Assembly: GCF_006442205.1 (NCBI RefSeq)
Contig: NZ_VFVR01000011.1
Coordinates: 60,662 to 124,661 of the forward strand
Length of the DNA stretch: 64,000 nt
Origin: Mesorhizobium sp. B2-3-12
GTDB taxonomy: Bacteria; Pseudomonadota; Alphaproteobacteria; Rhizobiales; Rhizobiaceae
Direction: 5' to 3'
Below are positions 51,476-60,863 of the stretch, piece by piece. The notes under the pieces were generated by a model. The model worked only from the letters and a program-made list of their open reading frames with translations. It had not been told where the DNA came from and ran no database searches. Within the stretch, counting starts at the first letter, position 1. Every line of letters begins with the position of its first letter. The translations under genes were made by a program, and so were the position numbers.

Positions 51476-52516
51476 TCAAGCGGCGTATGGCCTGGCCTTG
51501 GCCAGCCGCTGGATCCAGCGAAAGGCATCGCGGCGCAGGCGCGAGCCGATCTTCTCCCTGGAATTGACCCTGAGCAGCGTGTTCGTCGTGATCAGCTTCT
51601 TGGCCAGCCGTATCGACAGGTCGGGCTTGATCCGTCCAGCGAGTTCGAGCGCGTGAGGTTCGTCGAACAGCCGGCCGGTCACGTTGAGCACGATCGCCAG
51701 TTCGAGTTCGATGCCGGTCATACGGGCAGCGTCGAGCAGGCGTTCCTCCGCTTTCGGCGACTGTAGCGCCCGCACGCCTTGCAGCACGTCGACGCAAAGC
51801 TGCAGCCGGTGGAATTTATGTCCCCCCGCCGCATGCACGATGGCGATCGTCAAAAGCGCCGCCGGCGCGTCCGTCGCGTCGCCGTCAATGATGCCCAGTT
51901 CGCGAAACCCCAGCGACAGGCGCCGCCGCATGCCGGTGTCGTGCACGAGGTCGCCATGCAGTTCGATCATCAGGCTGGAATTCTCCTTTTCCAGCCATTT
52001 GAATTCCTGCAGCTGGTAGGATTCGGCCTCGTTGCTGCCAAGCTCGAAGCCTGACGCCGCGATCACCTGGTTCGCCGGCGCGAGGTTGGCCGGCTCGACG
52101 AGGATGTCGATGTCGGTGAACGGACGGTCCGAGACGTTGCGGTAGAGTTTTCGCGCGAAGACCGGGCCCTTGACGATCCGCGCCGGAATGCCTTCCGCCG
52201 CCATGCCCTTCATGATGCGGTCGCCATGATACTGCAGCAGCATCGATTGGCCGGTGGCGATCGTCGCCTTCTGGCGCAGGTCTTCGAGTTTGTCCTGCAA
52301 GCCGGCGTCCGGCGGCAGGTGCGCGTCGCCGCGCTCCCTGAGCTTGCGCAGCATGATCGGCAGGATGCCGTGGAATTCGGCATTGTCGAGCAGCGCCGAC
52401 AGTGCCTTCGCAGACAAATTGTCCTCGACCGCCGCAGCCTCCGGATCGGCGTAGCGCAGCAGAAGTCTTTCTTCGGCGGAGGTGAGGGAGGGCAGCATCA
52501 ATCCGGGCAAATCCAT
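51476..52516 (-). CDS. Second lasso-type nucleotidyltransferase family protein
   Basis: Protein of 346 residues with RIVKGPVFARKLY then RPFTDIDILVEP (about residues 117-144), the same KGP…Y…DxD pattern as the protein at 26865. It converges on the kinase gene with 8 bp between. The pair kinase plus nucleotidyltransferase thus occurs at both lasso loci. Confidence 0.78.
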   Translation of the reverse strand: MDLPGLMLPSLTSAEERLLLRYADPEAAAVEDNLSAKALSALLDNAEFHGILPIMLRKLRERGDAHLPPDAGLQDKLEDLRQKATIATGQSMLLQYHGDRIMKGMAAEGIPARIVKGPVFARKLYRNVSDRPFTDIDILVEPANLAPANQVIAASGFELGSNEAESYQLQEFKWLEKENSSLMIELHGDLVHDTGMRRRLSLGFRELGIIDGDATDAPAALLTIAIVHAAGGHKFHRLQLCVDVLQGVRALQSPKAEERLLDAARMTGIELELAIVLNVTGRLFDEPHALELAGRIKPDLSIRLAKKLITTNTLLRVNSREKIGSRLRRDAFRWIQRLAKARPYAA

Positions 52517-52567
52517 CGCTAAGTGGATGCCCAGAATGGTTGCAGAAAAGGGCGACTGAAGCCAGCC

Positions 52568-53554
52568 TTACATGCCCCAGCGTAGCGCCGCCGTGTGGAC
52601 AGGCGCATCCCACCAGCCCGTCAATTCCTCGTCGAGCAGGGTCAGTGTGATCGAGCAGCCGGCCATGTCGAGCGAGGTGACATAGGGACCGACCAGCGAG
52701 CGGGCAATCGTCACGCCATGCTGCTCGAAAATCCGGCGGGCGCTGTTGTACATCAGATAGAGCTCCATCAGCGGCGTGCCGCCGAAGCCGTTGACGAACA
52801 GCAGCGCGGGCCCTTTCGCCCTGTCGCCGAGATCGCCCAGGATGGCGGCGCAGATTTCCTGCGCGATCGCATCGGCGCTTTTCAGCCTGTCGCGGCGGCG
52901 GCCGGGCTCGCCATGGATGCCGACGCCGAATTCCATCTCGCCATCGCCGATGTCGAAGGTCGGCTTGCCGGCCGCCGGCACGGTGCCGCTGGTCAGCGCC
53001 ACGCCCATCGAGCGGGTCGCGGCATTGACGCGGTCGCCCAGCGCCTTGAGCGGCTTCAGCGCCATGCCATGTTCAGCCGCCGCGCCGACGATCTTTTCCA
53101 CCACCAGCGTGCCGGCGACGCCGCGCCGTCCGGTCGTATAGGACGAATTCTCGACGGCGACGTCGTCATTGGTCACCACTTGGAGGACGCCTTCCGACAT
53201 TTCCGCCGCCATGTCGAAGTTCATCACGTCGCCCTCATAGTTCTTGACGATGAAAAGGCAGCCGGCGCCGGTGTCGACGGCTTGCGCGGCCGCCAGCATC
53301 TGGTCCGGCGTCGGCGAGGTGAACACCTGGCCGGGGCAGGCGGCGTCCAGCATGCCATGGCCGACAAAGCCGCCATGCAGCGGCTCGTGGCCGGAGCCGC
53401 CGCCGGAGATCAGCGCCACCTTGCCCGGCTTGAGGGCCTTGCGGCGGAGGAATTTGTGCTCCTCGCCAAGAACCAGGATGTCGGCATGGGCGGCCACGAA
53501 ACCGTCGAGGCTCTCGGTCAGCACCGTGTCCACCGAGTTCATGAATTTCTTCAC
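52568..53554 (-). CDS. dhaK: Dihydroxyacetone kinase subunit DhaK (PTS type)
   Basis: Protein of 328 residues that binds dihydroxyacetone covalently through a His. GGGSGHEPLHGGFVG lies near residues 50-64 and the substrate His is in GVGIHGEPG (about 210-218). Length and lack of a DhaL domain fit the PTS-dependent type that works with DhaL and DhaM. Last gene of a long minus-strand operon. Confidence 0.92.
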   Translation of the reverse strand: MKKFMNSVDTVLTESLDGFVAAHADILVLGEEHKFLRRKALKPGKVALISGGGSGHEPLHGGFVGHGMLDAACPGQVFTSPTPDQMLAAAQAVDTGAGCLFIVKNYEGDVMNFDMAAEMSEGVLQVVTNDDVAVENSSYTTGRRGVAGTLVVEKIVGAAAEHGMALKPLKALGDRVNAATRSMGVALTSGTVPAAGKPTFDIGDGEMEFGVGIHGEPGRRRDRLKSADAIAQEICAAILGDLGDRAKGPALLFVNGFGGTPLMELYLMYNSARRIFEQHGVTIARSLVGPYVTSLDMAGCSITLTLLDEELTGWWDAPVHTAALRWGM

Positions 53555-53593
53555 GGCCGTCTCCTCCCAAAATAGCCTGGCATCAAGGGTCGA

Positions 53594-54016
53594 TCAGCCA
53601 TTCTTGCCGGTGATGCTGGTGACCTTCTGGATGAATTCGTTGATCGCGCGGTCGAGCGCCGCATTCTGCTTGTCATCGCCGAAATCCGGCACGATCAGCG
53701 AAACGTGCCTTGTCTTGCGCGCGCCCGCAGCGACCGAGATCTTTCCGGGATGTGCCTGGTGATAGGCGGCGAGAAACTGGTCGCGCTCGGCTGGGCTGAA
53801 ATGGCAGACGGAAAAGATGGCGGGCAGATGCTTTGACGGGATCGGGATTGAATAGGCGGGGCTCGAAATCTGAGTGACGAAGCTGCGGTGCTTGCCGAGC
53901 GCGTCGGCCAGGCGCTGGCGCATGCCCGACGGGCGCTGGTCGATGACCTGCGACAGGATCGTCTTGTAGGCGCGGATCGCCTCGTCGGAGCTGGGCTCGG
54001 GTTTGATGTCGACCAT
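53594..54016 (-). CDS. Hypothetical protein in the Dha operon, possible DNA-binding
   Basis: Protein of 140 residues. The middle (GMRQRLADALGKHRSFVTQISS, read in parts) looks like a helix-turn-helix, and the C-terminal part is helical (AALDRAINEFIQKVTSI). I do not recognise the family. It lies between the EI-like gene (9 bp away) and dhaK, so it may regulate or fine-tune the kinase. Confidence 0.6.
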   Translation of the reverse strand: MVDIKPEPSSDEAIRAYKTILSQVIDQRPSGMRQRLADALGKHRSFVTQISSPAYSIPIPSKHLPAIFSVCHFSPAERDQFLAAYHQAHPGKISVAAGARKTRHVSLIVPDFGDDKQNAALDRAINEFIQKVTSITGKNG

Positions 54017-54025
54017 GCCAGCCGC

Positions 54026-55600
54026 CTAGACCGGAACGTCCGCGATGGCCGCCTTGGCCATGGCGAGTTGCGCCGGCGCCACCGAGAGGTCGCGCAGGCC
54101 GGCCTCGAGCAGCAACGGGATCGAGGCAGGATCGCCGCCGGCGTCGCCGCACAGGCTGACGGGAATCCCGTTCTCCCGTCCGAAGGCCGCGACCGAGCCG
54201 ATCAACCGCAGGACGGCTGGATGGCGCACGGAGTTGAGATGCGCGACCGCTGCATTGTCGCGGGCCGCCGCCATCACATATTGGGTGAGGTCGTTGGAGC
54301 CGATCGACAGGAAGGCGACGCCGGCGAACGCCTCCGGCGCGATGGCCACCGAAGGCACCTCGACCATGATGCCAAGCGGCGGCATTTTGTGCGCGACACC
54401 GCGCGCGGCGAGCGCCGCCCGTTCCTCGGCGAACAGGGCGGCGGCGCGGTCATACTCTTCTGATGTGGCGATCATCGGAAACATGACTTTGAGATTGCCG
54501 TGTGGCGCGGCGCGCAGCAATGCTCGGATTTGGATACGGAATATGTCCAGCCTGGCCAGCGACAGCCTGATGCCGCGCAGGCCGAGGAACGGATTGTCCT
54601 CTTCGACAGTGAAGCCCGGGACCGGCTTGTCGCCGCCGGCATCGACGGTGCGGATTGTCACCGGTTTCTCGCCGGCCCACTCCAGCACCTTGCGATAGGC
54701 GCGATACTGCGTCTCCTCATCCGGCAGCGTCTTGCCGAACAGGAATTCGGTGCGCATCAGCCCGACACCGTCGCAGGTCGCGATGTCGATGGCGTCGACA
54801 TCATGGGGGTCGGCGATGTTGACCTGCACGCCGACCGCGGTGCCGCGCTTCGTCGCCGCCGGCCGTGCCAGAAAAGTCCGCGCCTTGCCCTGTCGAGCCG
54901 CAAAGGAAGACGACGCCTGCCGGAACGAGCCGATCTCCATGGGCGAGGGCGCCAGAACGATCGTGCCGTGCTCCGCGTCGAGCAGCGCCATGCCGGCACC
55001 AGCGGTGAGCGGCTCCCGCAGACCCACGACCATCGGCACCCCACGCGAGCGCGCCAGCATGGCGACATGGCTGGCAGTGCTGCCCGCCTTGAGCGCAATG
55101 CCGCCGCCTTGGCTCCAGTCGGTTTCGAGAAAGCGCGTCGGCGCGATGTCCACGCCGTGAAGGATGGCGCCGGCCGGTGGCGTGCTGCCACCGTCCTCGG
55201 TCAGGGCACGCAGCACCTGGTCCCTGATATCGCGCAGGTCAGTGGCGCGGGCGCGGAAATAATCCTGGTCCGAGGCCTCGTAGCCGGCGATCTCGGCATC
55301 GAGTGCCTGCCGCCAGGCCGCGTCGGCGGGTATTCCGGAAGCGATCGATGCGAAGGCCGGCCCGCTCAGCGCGTCGTCCTCCAGCATCGCGATGTGGAAT
55401 TCGAGTATGCCGGCGGCATCGCTGTCGGCGGTCTCGACCATGGCCACGAGCCGGTTCACCGCCTTGCCGATCGCGGCCTCCAGCGACGTCTTCTCCTCGG
55501 CGGAGCTTGCCTTGCTCGCGTAAATGCCCTCGGGTCGGCCGAGGTCGAACAGAGGCCCTTCGGCATAGCCGGCCGAGGCCGGAACACCCTCAATGCGCAT
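54026..55600 (-). CDS. PTS enzyme I-like PEP-protein phosphotransferase
   Basis: Protein of 524 residues with the EI order. The N-terminal domain starts MRIEGVPASAGYAEGPL, the phospho-His is in GSTASHVAMLARSRGVPMVVG (written here as GSTASH then VAMLAR), and the PEP-binding barrel has LMRTEFLFG, FLSIGSNDLTQY and SLCGDAGGDP. It would phosphorylate the HPr encoded just upstream and so DhaM. Start ATG 55600 or 55609. In Escherichia coli these domains are fused in DhaM; here they are separate. Confidence 0.87.
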   Translation of the reverse strand: MRIEGVPASAGYAEGPLFDLGRPEGIYASKASSAEEKTSLEAAIGKAVNRLVAMVETADSDAAGILEFHIAMLEDDALSGPAFASIASGIPADAAWRQALDAEIAGYEASDQDYFRARATDLRDIRDQVLRALTEDGGSTPPAGAILHGVDIAPTRFLETDWSQGGGIALKAGSTASHVAMLARSRGVPMVVGLREPLTAGAGMALLDAEHGTIVLAPSPMEIGSFRQASSSFAARQGKARTFLARPAATKRGTAVGVQVNIADPHDVDAIDIATCDGVGLMRTEFLFGKTLPDEETQYRAYRKVLEWAGEKPVTIRTVDAGGDKPVPGFTVEEDNPFLGLRGIRLSLARLDIFRIQIRALLRAAPHGNLKVMFPMIATSEEYDRAAALFAEERAALAARGVAHKMPPLGIMVEVPSVAIAPEAFAGVAFLSIGSNDLTQYVMAAARDNAAVAHLNSVRHPAVLRLIGSVAAFGRENGIPVSLCGDAGGDPASIPLLLEAGLRDLSVAPAQLAMAKAAIADVPV

Positions 55601-55641
55601 GGCCCGCATTCCCCGCGGGCCGACCAAGTCTTGCGTCGGCC

Positions 55642-55965
55642 TCAAGCCGAGCGGACATGGCCGGCGTCCTCGTCGAAATCGCGCTGCACCAGTTCGATCA
55701 GCGCGCGCACGGCATCGCTGGCGCCATCGCCATTGGCCCTGATGTGCAGCACCGTGCCCTTCGGCGCCTTGGCCGCCATCACCTTGACGATGCTCTTTGC
55801 ATCGAACCATGGGCCGTTGGCGGCAAGCGCAATCTCCACGTCGGCGGCAAAGCTCTTGGCCAGCTTGGTGAACTTCACCGAAGGACGCGCGTGCAGGCCC
55901 ACATCGTGGGTGATCAGGACGGTCGCTTCGGCGGCTGCGGACATGTCTTCAAAAATCCCGTTCAC
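55642..55965 (-). CDS. HPr-like phosphocarrier protein
   Basis: Protein of 107 residues with the HPr active site HDVGLHARPSVKFTKLAKSF, the phospho-His being in LHARP. The GTG at 55965 follows the DhaM stop directly; an ATG at 55944 would give a more usual 100-residue HPr. Passes phosphate from the EI-like protein to DhaM. Confidence 0.88.
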   Translation of the reverse strand: MNGIFEDMSAAAEATVLITHDVGLHARPSVKFTKLAKSFAADVEIALAANGPWFDAKSIVKVMAAKAPKGTVLHIRANGDGASDAVRALIELVQRDFDEDAGHVRSA

Positions 55966-56355
55966 TCACGATGGCGACAATTCATGCGCCGTCGCCACCA
56001 CTTCTTTCAGCGAGGCGCCGCCGGATGCCTCGGTCGCCGCCATCACCGCGCCCTCGACGATCGGCGCGTTGCAGACGATGATCTTCTGCGCGCGCGGCTC
56101 GCCGATCATTTCCACCGCCATTTCCGAATTGGTCTCGGCGCCGCCGAGATCGACCAGAATGGCGACGCCGGCATCCGACCAGGCTCTGTCTATGGCGCCC
56201 ATGATCGCCTCGACATTGGTGCCGAGCCCGCCATGGCCGTTTCCGCCGCACCATGCAAGCGGCACTTCGTCGCCCACCATCTGGCGTACCATGTCGGCCG
56301 TGCCTTCCGCGACCAGCGGCGAATGCGACACGATCACGATCCCGACATTGCTCAT
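55966..56355 (-). CDS. dhaM: DhaM EIIA (mannose-type) domain protein
   Basis: Protein of 129 residues with the phospho-His in IVIVSHSPLVAEG (His11) and VAILVDLGGAETNSE, as in the N-terminal domain of DhaM. It would pass phosphate to the ADP bound in DhaL. Overlaps dhaL by four bases. Confidence 0.9.
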   Translation of the reverse strand: MSNVGIVIVSHSPLVAEGTADMVRQMVGDEVPLAWCGGNGHGGLGTNVEAIMGAIDRAWSDAGVAILVDLGGAETNSEMAVEMIGEPRAQKIIVCNAPIVEGAVMAATEASGGASLKEVVATAHELSPS

Positions 56356-57023
56356 GCCTTGTCTCCGATGGTTTGCGCCAGCATGCGCACCAGCAGCGCG
56401 GTCGAGCGCGCGCCGGCGTCCATATGGCCGATGGAGCGGTCGCCGAGGAACGAGGCTCGCCCGCGCAGCGCCTTCATCGGCACGGTCGCTTCGGCGGCGG
56501 CATCGGCGATGTCGGCCATTTCCGCCAAGCTGCTGCCCTTGGCCAACGCATCATGCACCGGCTGCAGCACATCGAGCATGGTTTTTTGGCCGACATGGGA
56601 TTTGCCGCGCGCGGCCACCGCTTCGATCGCCTTGCCAAAGGCAGAAGTAAGATTGGCGCGATCCGGGTCCGCCGAAATCTCCTTGCCGAGCGCCAGGAAC
56701 AACGTGCCGAACAGCGGGCCGGAGGCGCCGCCCACCGTCATCACCAGCTTGGTGCCGATCGCCTTCAGGGCGTCGGGCAGCGGTTTGGCCGAAAACGCCT
56801 CGGCCTCGGCGCGCACAGCCTCGAAGCCTCGCTTCATATTCAATCCGTGGTCGCCATCGCCGATCGCCTGGTCGAGCACCGTCAATTCCTCGGCGTGTGC
56901 GGCAATCGTATCCGCCACGGCCGTGATCAGCCTCGAAAGGTCCAGCGCCGTCATGTCGCCCGAATTCCCGGTTTGCCCCTTGCCGGCAGTAGCGAAAGAA
57001 CGCTCATTCGACAACTGGAGCAT
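56352..57023 (-). CDS. dhaL: Dihydroxyacetone kinase subunit DhaL
   Basis: Protein of 223 residues (ATG at 57023) or 200 (ATG at 56954, which matches the usual start). The ADP-binding region shows LDQAIGDGDHGLNMKRGF, with the metal-binding Asp cluster, and VGGASGPLFG. Works with DhaK and DhaM. Starts three bases after the stop of the full-length kinase gene. Confidence 0.9.
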   Translation of the reverse strand: MLQLSNERSFATAGKGQTGNSGDMTALDLSRLITAVADTIAAHAEELTVLDQAIGDGDHGLNMKRGFEAVRAEAEAFSAKPLPDALKAIGTKLVMTVGGASGPLFGTLFLALGKEISADPDRANLTSAFGKAIEAVAARGKSHVGQKTMLDVLQPVHDALAKGSSLAEMADIADAAAEATVPMKALRGRASFLGDRSIGHMDAGARSTALLVRMLAQTIGDKA

Positions 57024-57026
57024 GTT

Positions 57027-58670
57027 TCAGGCCGTGGCATGCTGGGCGGCGGCGGCCGCGAATACCTCGGCCACGGCATGAGCGCCGGGGTCGACCACAC
57101 CTTGCAATTTAGCGCCGACATAGGCGGACCGCCCGGCCTTGGCCTTCTCCATTGCGGCCGTGGCTTCGGCGCCGCGCCGGGCCGCTCTCGCGGCTTCCTC
57201 CAGGCCCTTGGCGTCGAGCGCCTTCAAAGCCGGCTCCAGTGCGTCGACCATGGTGCGATCGCCGGGTTTTGCGCCGCCGTAGAAGGTCATCCGCTCAAGC
57301 CCGGCAAGCAGCGCCTTGGTGATGGTTGCGCCGCTGCCAAGCGCTTGTGCCGCCGCCGTGAAGAAGATCGACAGCAGCACGCCGCTCGAGCCGCCCATGG
57401 ATGCGCTCAGAAGATCGCCGATTGCGCCAAGGGTCGCCGCCGGATCGGCAAGTGGCAGCGTATCGAGCCGTTCGAGGATGCTGCGTGCGCCGGTCGCCAC
57501 CGTCGAGCCGGTGTCGCCGTCGCCCGCCTTGGCGTCGAGCCCGTTCAAAGCCGCTTCCAGTGAAATCAGTTTTTCGCAGACAGTGACGATCAAGCGCCTT
57601 GTGCTCGCGTCTTGGCTGGCCTTGCGTGCCGCACCTTCGTGGGCTGGTTTCGCCATCGGCACGACTGAGGGCGCAACAACCGGCTTGGCCGGCATCCAGG
57701 CGTGCGGGCCGACCGGCGCCAGCAGGGCCGCTTCGCGCGCCGCATCGAGCTTGGTCAGCGACAGCGAGAAGCCGTTCATGTTGAGCGCCGTCATCAGTGG
57801 GCCGGGGCCGATCACCAGCTTGACGGTCCTGGCGAGCGGCGAGGCAAGCACCGCATTGGCGACCAGGGACATTTCGAGCGGCGGCACAGAGCCGAGATTG
57901 TTGATCAGCAGAGCATGGCTGGCCTTCGGGTCGAGCCGCACTGCTAAGCGCTCCGCCATGATCGCCACCAGCTTGTCCGCGCTTTGCACCGCGATCCGCT
58001 CGACGCCGGGCTCGCCATGGATGCCGAGACCAAGCTCTCCATCATCGGCGCCAAACCTGTCTTCGTGCGGCTGGCCGGGGATCGAGCAGGAGGACAGCGA
58101 CATGCCGAGCGAGACGATATCCTTCGCCGCCGCTCGTGCGGCGGCCGCGATCTCGGCCAGGTCGCGGCCGGTTTCAGATAGATGGCCCGCGATCTTGTGC
58201 ACGAACAGCGTGCCGGCGACACCGCGCGGCTGCGCGATGTCGGGCAGCGCGATGTCGTCGGCGACGATCACCATCTCGACGGCAAAACCCTCGGCGCGCG
58301 CCTTCTCGGCGGCGAGGCCGAAATTGAGCCGGTCACCGGTGTAGTTCTTGACGATCAGCAGGCAGCCGGCTGGTCCGGTGACCGCGCGGATGCCAGCCAG
58401 CACCGCCTCGACGCTGGGCGAGGCGAAGATCTCGCCCGAGACCGCGGCAGTCAGCATGCCCTTGCCGACAAAGCCGGCATGCGAGGGCTCGTGCCCGGCG
58501 CCGCCGCCGGAGACGACGCTGACCTTCGTCTTGTCCCAATCGGCGCGCAGCACGACCTTGATCTCGGGATAGCCGTCGAGGCGCGCGAGATCGGCCGAGC
58601 CAATGGTGCGCAACAGGCCGTCCAGCGCCTCGGTGACGATCGTTTCCCTGCGGTTGAAAAAGTGCTTCAT
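57027..58670 (-). CDS. Full-length dihydroxyacetone kinase (DhaK-DhaL fusion)
   Basis: Protein of 547 residues joining a DhaK domain (VSGGGAGHEPSHAGFVGKGM near 50; substrate His in LGLGIHGEPG) and a DhaL domain (LDAKAGDGDTGSTVATGA near 385; MGGSSGVLLS). Such fusions usually use ATP instead of the PTS. It shares the operon with a complete PTS-type DhaK, DhaL and DhaM set, so the two may act on different ketoses or tetroses. The ATG at 58670 begins MKHFFNRRE. Confidence 0.9.
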   Translation of the reverse strand: MKHFFNRRETIVTEALDGLLRTIGSADLARLDGYPEIKVVLRADWDKTKVSVVSGGGAGHEPSHAGFVGKGMLTAAVSGEIFASPSVEAVLAGIRAVTGPAGCLLIVKNYTGDRLNFGLAAEKARAEGFAVEMVIVADDIALPDIAQPRGVAGTLFVHKIAGHLSETGRDLAEIAAAARAAAKDIVSLGMSLSSCSIPGQPHEDRFGADDGELGLGIHGEPGVERIAVQSADKLVAIMAERLAVRLDPKASHALLINNLGSVPPLEMSLVANAVLASPLARTVKLVIGPGPLMTALNMNGFSLSLTKLDAAREAALLAPVGPHAWMPAKPVVAPSVVPMAKPAHEGAARKASQDASTRRLIVTVCEKLISLEAALNGLDAKAGDGDTGSTVATGARSILERLDTLPLADPAATLGAIGDLLSASMGGSSGVLLSIFFTAAAQALGSGATITKALLAGLERMTFYGGAKPGDRTMVDALEPALKALDAKGLEEAARAARRGAEATAAMEKAKAGRSAYVGAKLQGVVDPGAHAVAEVFAAAAAQHATA

Positions 58671-58742
58671 CGAATTCGTCCCGTATTCGCAATCGTCAGC
58701 CACAAGCCGGCGTCACCCTTAGCAGCGACGCCGAAAAACCGG

Positions 58743-59756
58743 TCACATCAGTCGTTGTCCGTCGGCGCCGAAATAGAGCGGCGAGCGGTAGCGGATCACC
58801 ACTTTGTCGCCTTGCGCCAGATCGGTGTCGGGATCGGTCAGCGTCACCAGTTTCTTCGGCCCCACCGTCACATGCAGGTGGTTCTGGTCGCCGAGATGCT
58901 CGACCCAGTCGACGACGCCGTCGGCATGGCCGTTGGTTGCCTTCTCGATCGCCAGATGCTCGGTGCGCGCGCCGATCGTCTTGGTGCCGGCCGGCGCGCC
59001 GCCATCGGGCAGCAGGCCGGAGGGTAAAAGATTGATCGCCGGCTGGCCGAGCCGTGCCGCCACATGCAGGTTCGCCGGCTCGGAGTAGATGGTTCGCGGT
59101 GAGCCGATCTGCACCAGAACCCCGTCAGCCAGGATGCCGATGCGGTCCGCCATGGTCATCGCCTCGATCTGGTCGTGGGTGACGTAGAGCATGGTGGCGC
59201 CGAGTTCGGACTGGATGCGTTTCAGCTCGAGCCTGAGATCCGCGCGCAGCTTGGCGTCGAGCGACGACAGGGGTTCGTCCATCAGATAGATCGCCGGCTT
59301 GCGCACCAGCGCCCGGCCGATGGCGACGCGCTGCATCTCACCACCCGACAGCTTGGTCGAGCGGTTGGCGAGCTTGTGGTCGATGCGCACCATCTTCGCC
59401 ACCTCCTCGACCCGGCGGCGGATCTGGTCTTCCGGTATCTTTCGCGCCGGCGAGCGCAGCGGGAAGGCGAGGTTGTCGAACACCGACAGATGCGGATAAA
59501 GCGAATATTGCTGGAAGACGAAAGCGGTGTCGCGCTCGGCTGGCGACAGGTTGGTGGCATTGTGGCCGCCGATCTCGATCGTACCGGTATCCGGCCGCTC
59601 CAGCCCGGCGATCAGCCGCAGCGTCGTCGTCTTGCCGGCGCCGGTCGGCCCGAGCAGCACGACGAATTCGCCATCCGATATATGCAGGTCGAGACCGTCG
59701 ATGGCGACGTGCTCGCCGAAACTCTTGGTCACGTCTTTGATGTGAACATCAGCCAT
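58743..59756 (-). CDS. Sugar ABC transporter ATP-binding protein (second)
   Basis: ATPase of 337 residues of the MalK/UgpC class. Walker A is GPTGAGKTTT, signature LSGGEMQRVAIG, Walker B IYLMDEPLSSLD, and a C-terminal TOBE-type regulatory domain follows. Paired with the ATPase upstream (overlap of eight bases). Two unlike ATPases per importer is the pattern of the rhizobial glycerol-type Glp system. Confidence 0.9.
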   Translation of the reverse strand: MADVHIKDVTKSFGEHVAIDGLDLHISDGEFVVLLGPTGAGKTTTLRLIAGLERPDTGTIEIGGHNATNLSPAERDTAFVFQQYSLYPHLSVFDNLAFPLRSPARKIPEDQIRRRVEEVAKMVRIDHKLANRSTKLSGGEMQRVAIGRALVRKPAIYLMDEPLSSLDAKLRADLRLELKRIQSELGATMLYVTHDQIEAMTMADRIGILADGVLVQIGSPRTIYSEPANLHVAARLGQPAINLLPSGLLPDGGAPAGTKTIGARTEHLAIEKATNGHADGVVDWVEHLGDQNHLHVTVGPKKLVTLTDPDTDLAQGDKVVIRYRSPLYFGADGQRLM

Positions 59757-60861
59757 GCTGCACTCTCCCTTGAGAGGCGGTGTCGTGGATCGCCGTCCTC
59801 ACCGCGCGTCCGGAGCCTTTTTCGAACAGCGACAGCCGCGCGCTGTTCAGCGTCAGGCCGACATGGTCGCCGGCGTTGAGCCGGATTTCGGCTGGAACGC
59901 GTGCCTTGATGATACCGTCCGCCGTCTCCACCGCGACGATCTGCGTGGTGCCGAGATATTCGGTGCCGTAGATCGCACCGCGCAGTTTCGAGGCGTCGTC
60001 GAAGCGGATGTGCTCCGGCCGGATGCCGAGCGCCATGTCGGCGGGTGCCACATCCTCGCGCACCTCCGGTACGCCCACCGTCGCCCCCTGGACGACCACC
60101 TCTTTCGCGCCCTTTGTGACTCCGCCGCCAAATTTCAAAAAATTCATCGGCGGCGAGCCGATGAAGTCGGCGACGAACATGGTCGCCGGGCGGTCGTAGA
60201 TTTCGCGTGGCGTGCCGAACTGCTCGATGACGCCGTGGTTCATGACAGCGATCTTGTCGGCCATCGACATCGCTTCCATCTGGTCATGCGTGACATAGAC
60301 CGTCGTGGCATGGATGCGGTTATGCAGCTCACGCAGTTCATGCACCATGAGCTCGCGGAATTCGGTGTCGAGCGTGCCGAGCGGCTCATCCATCAGGAAG
60401 CATTTTGGCCGCCGCACGATGGCGCGGCCGAGCGCGACGCGCTGGCGGTCGCCGCCGGCGAGGCCGGAGACCGATTTGTTGAGCAGATGGTCGATGCGCA
60501 GAAGCTTCGCGGTTTCCTCGACGCGTGTGCGGATTTCAGCGGAGGGCATGCCTTGCGCCAGCAGCGGAAAGCCGATGTTCTTGCGCACATTCATATGCGG
60601 GTAGAGCGCGAACAGCTGGAAGACGAAGGCGATGTCGCGCTCGCGCGCTCTGAGCATGGTGACATCGTCGCCGCCGAGCAGGATCTGGCCGCCCGTCGGC
60701 AGTTCGAGCCCGGCGATCATGCGCAAGGTGGTGGTCTTGCCGCAGCCGGAAGGCCCGAGCATGACGAAGAACTCGCCATCCTCGACGACGAAGTTGGAAC
60801 CCTGCACGGCGACGAAATCGCCGAAGGCCTTCCTCAGGTGTTGGACGCGGATTTCGGCCAT
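59749..60861 (-). CDS. Sugar ABC transporter ATP-binding protein (first)
   Basis: ATPase of 370 residues with Walker A GPSGCGKTTT, Walker B CFLMDEPLGTLD and a MalK-like C-terminal domain. The signature is SGLAGGDRQRVALG rather than the usual LSGGxxQR, so the motif is slightly changed. The ATG at 60861 follows the small membrane protein gene by two bases. Confidence 0.9.
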   Translation of the reverse strand: MAEIRVQHLRKAFGDFVAVQGSNFVVEDGEFFVMLGPSGCGKTTTLRMIAGLELPTGGQILLGGDDVTMLRARERDIAFVFQLFALYPHMNVRKNIGFPLLAQGMPSAEIRTRVEETAKLLRIDHLLNKSVSGLAGGDRQRVALGRAIVRRPKCFLMDEPLGTLDTEFRELMVHELRELHNRIHATTVYVTHDQMEAMSMADKIAVMNHGVIEQFGTPREIYDRPATMFVADFIGSPPMNFLKFGGGVTKGAKEVVVQGATVGVPEVREDVAPADMALGIRPEHIRFDDASKLRGAIYGTEYLGTTQIVAVETADGIIKARVPAEIRLNAGDHVGLTLNSARLSLFEKGSGRAVRTAIHDTASQGRVQHG

Positions 60862-60863
60862 GA

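Noticed and set aside
54500..56650. 716-residue open reading on the plus strand
   Set aside because: It covers the antisense of EI, HPr, DhaM and part of DhaL, all with clear active sites.
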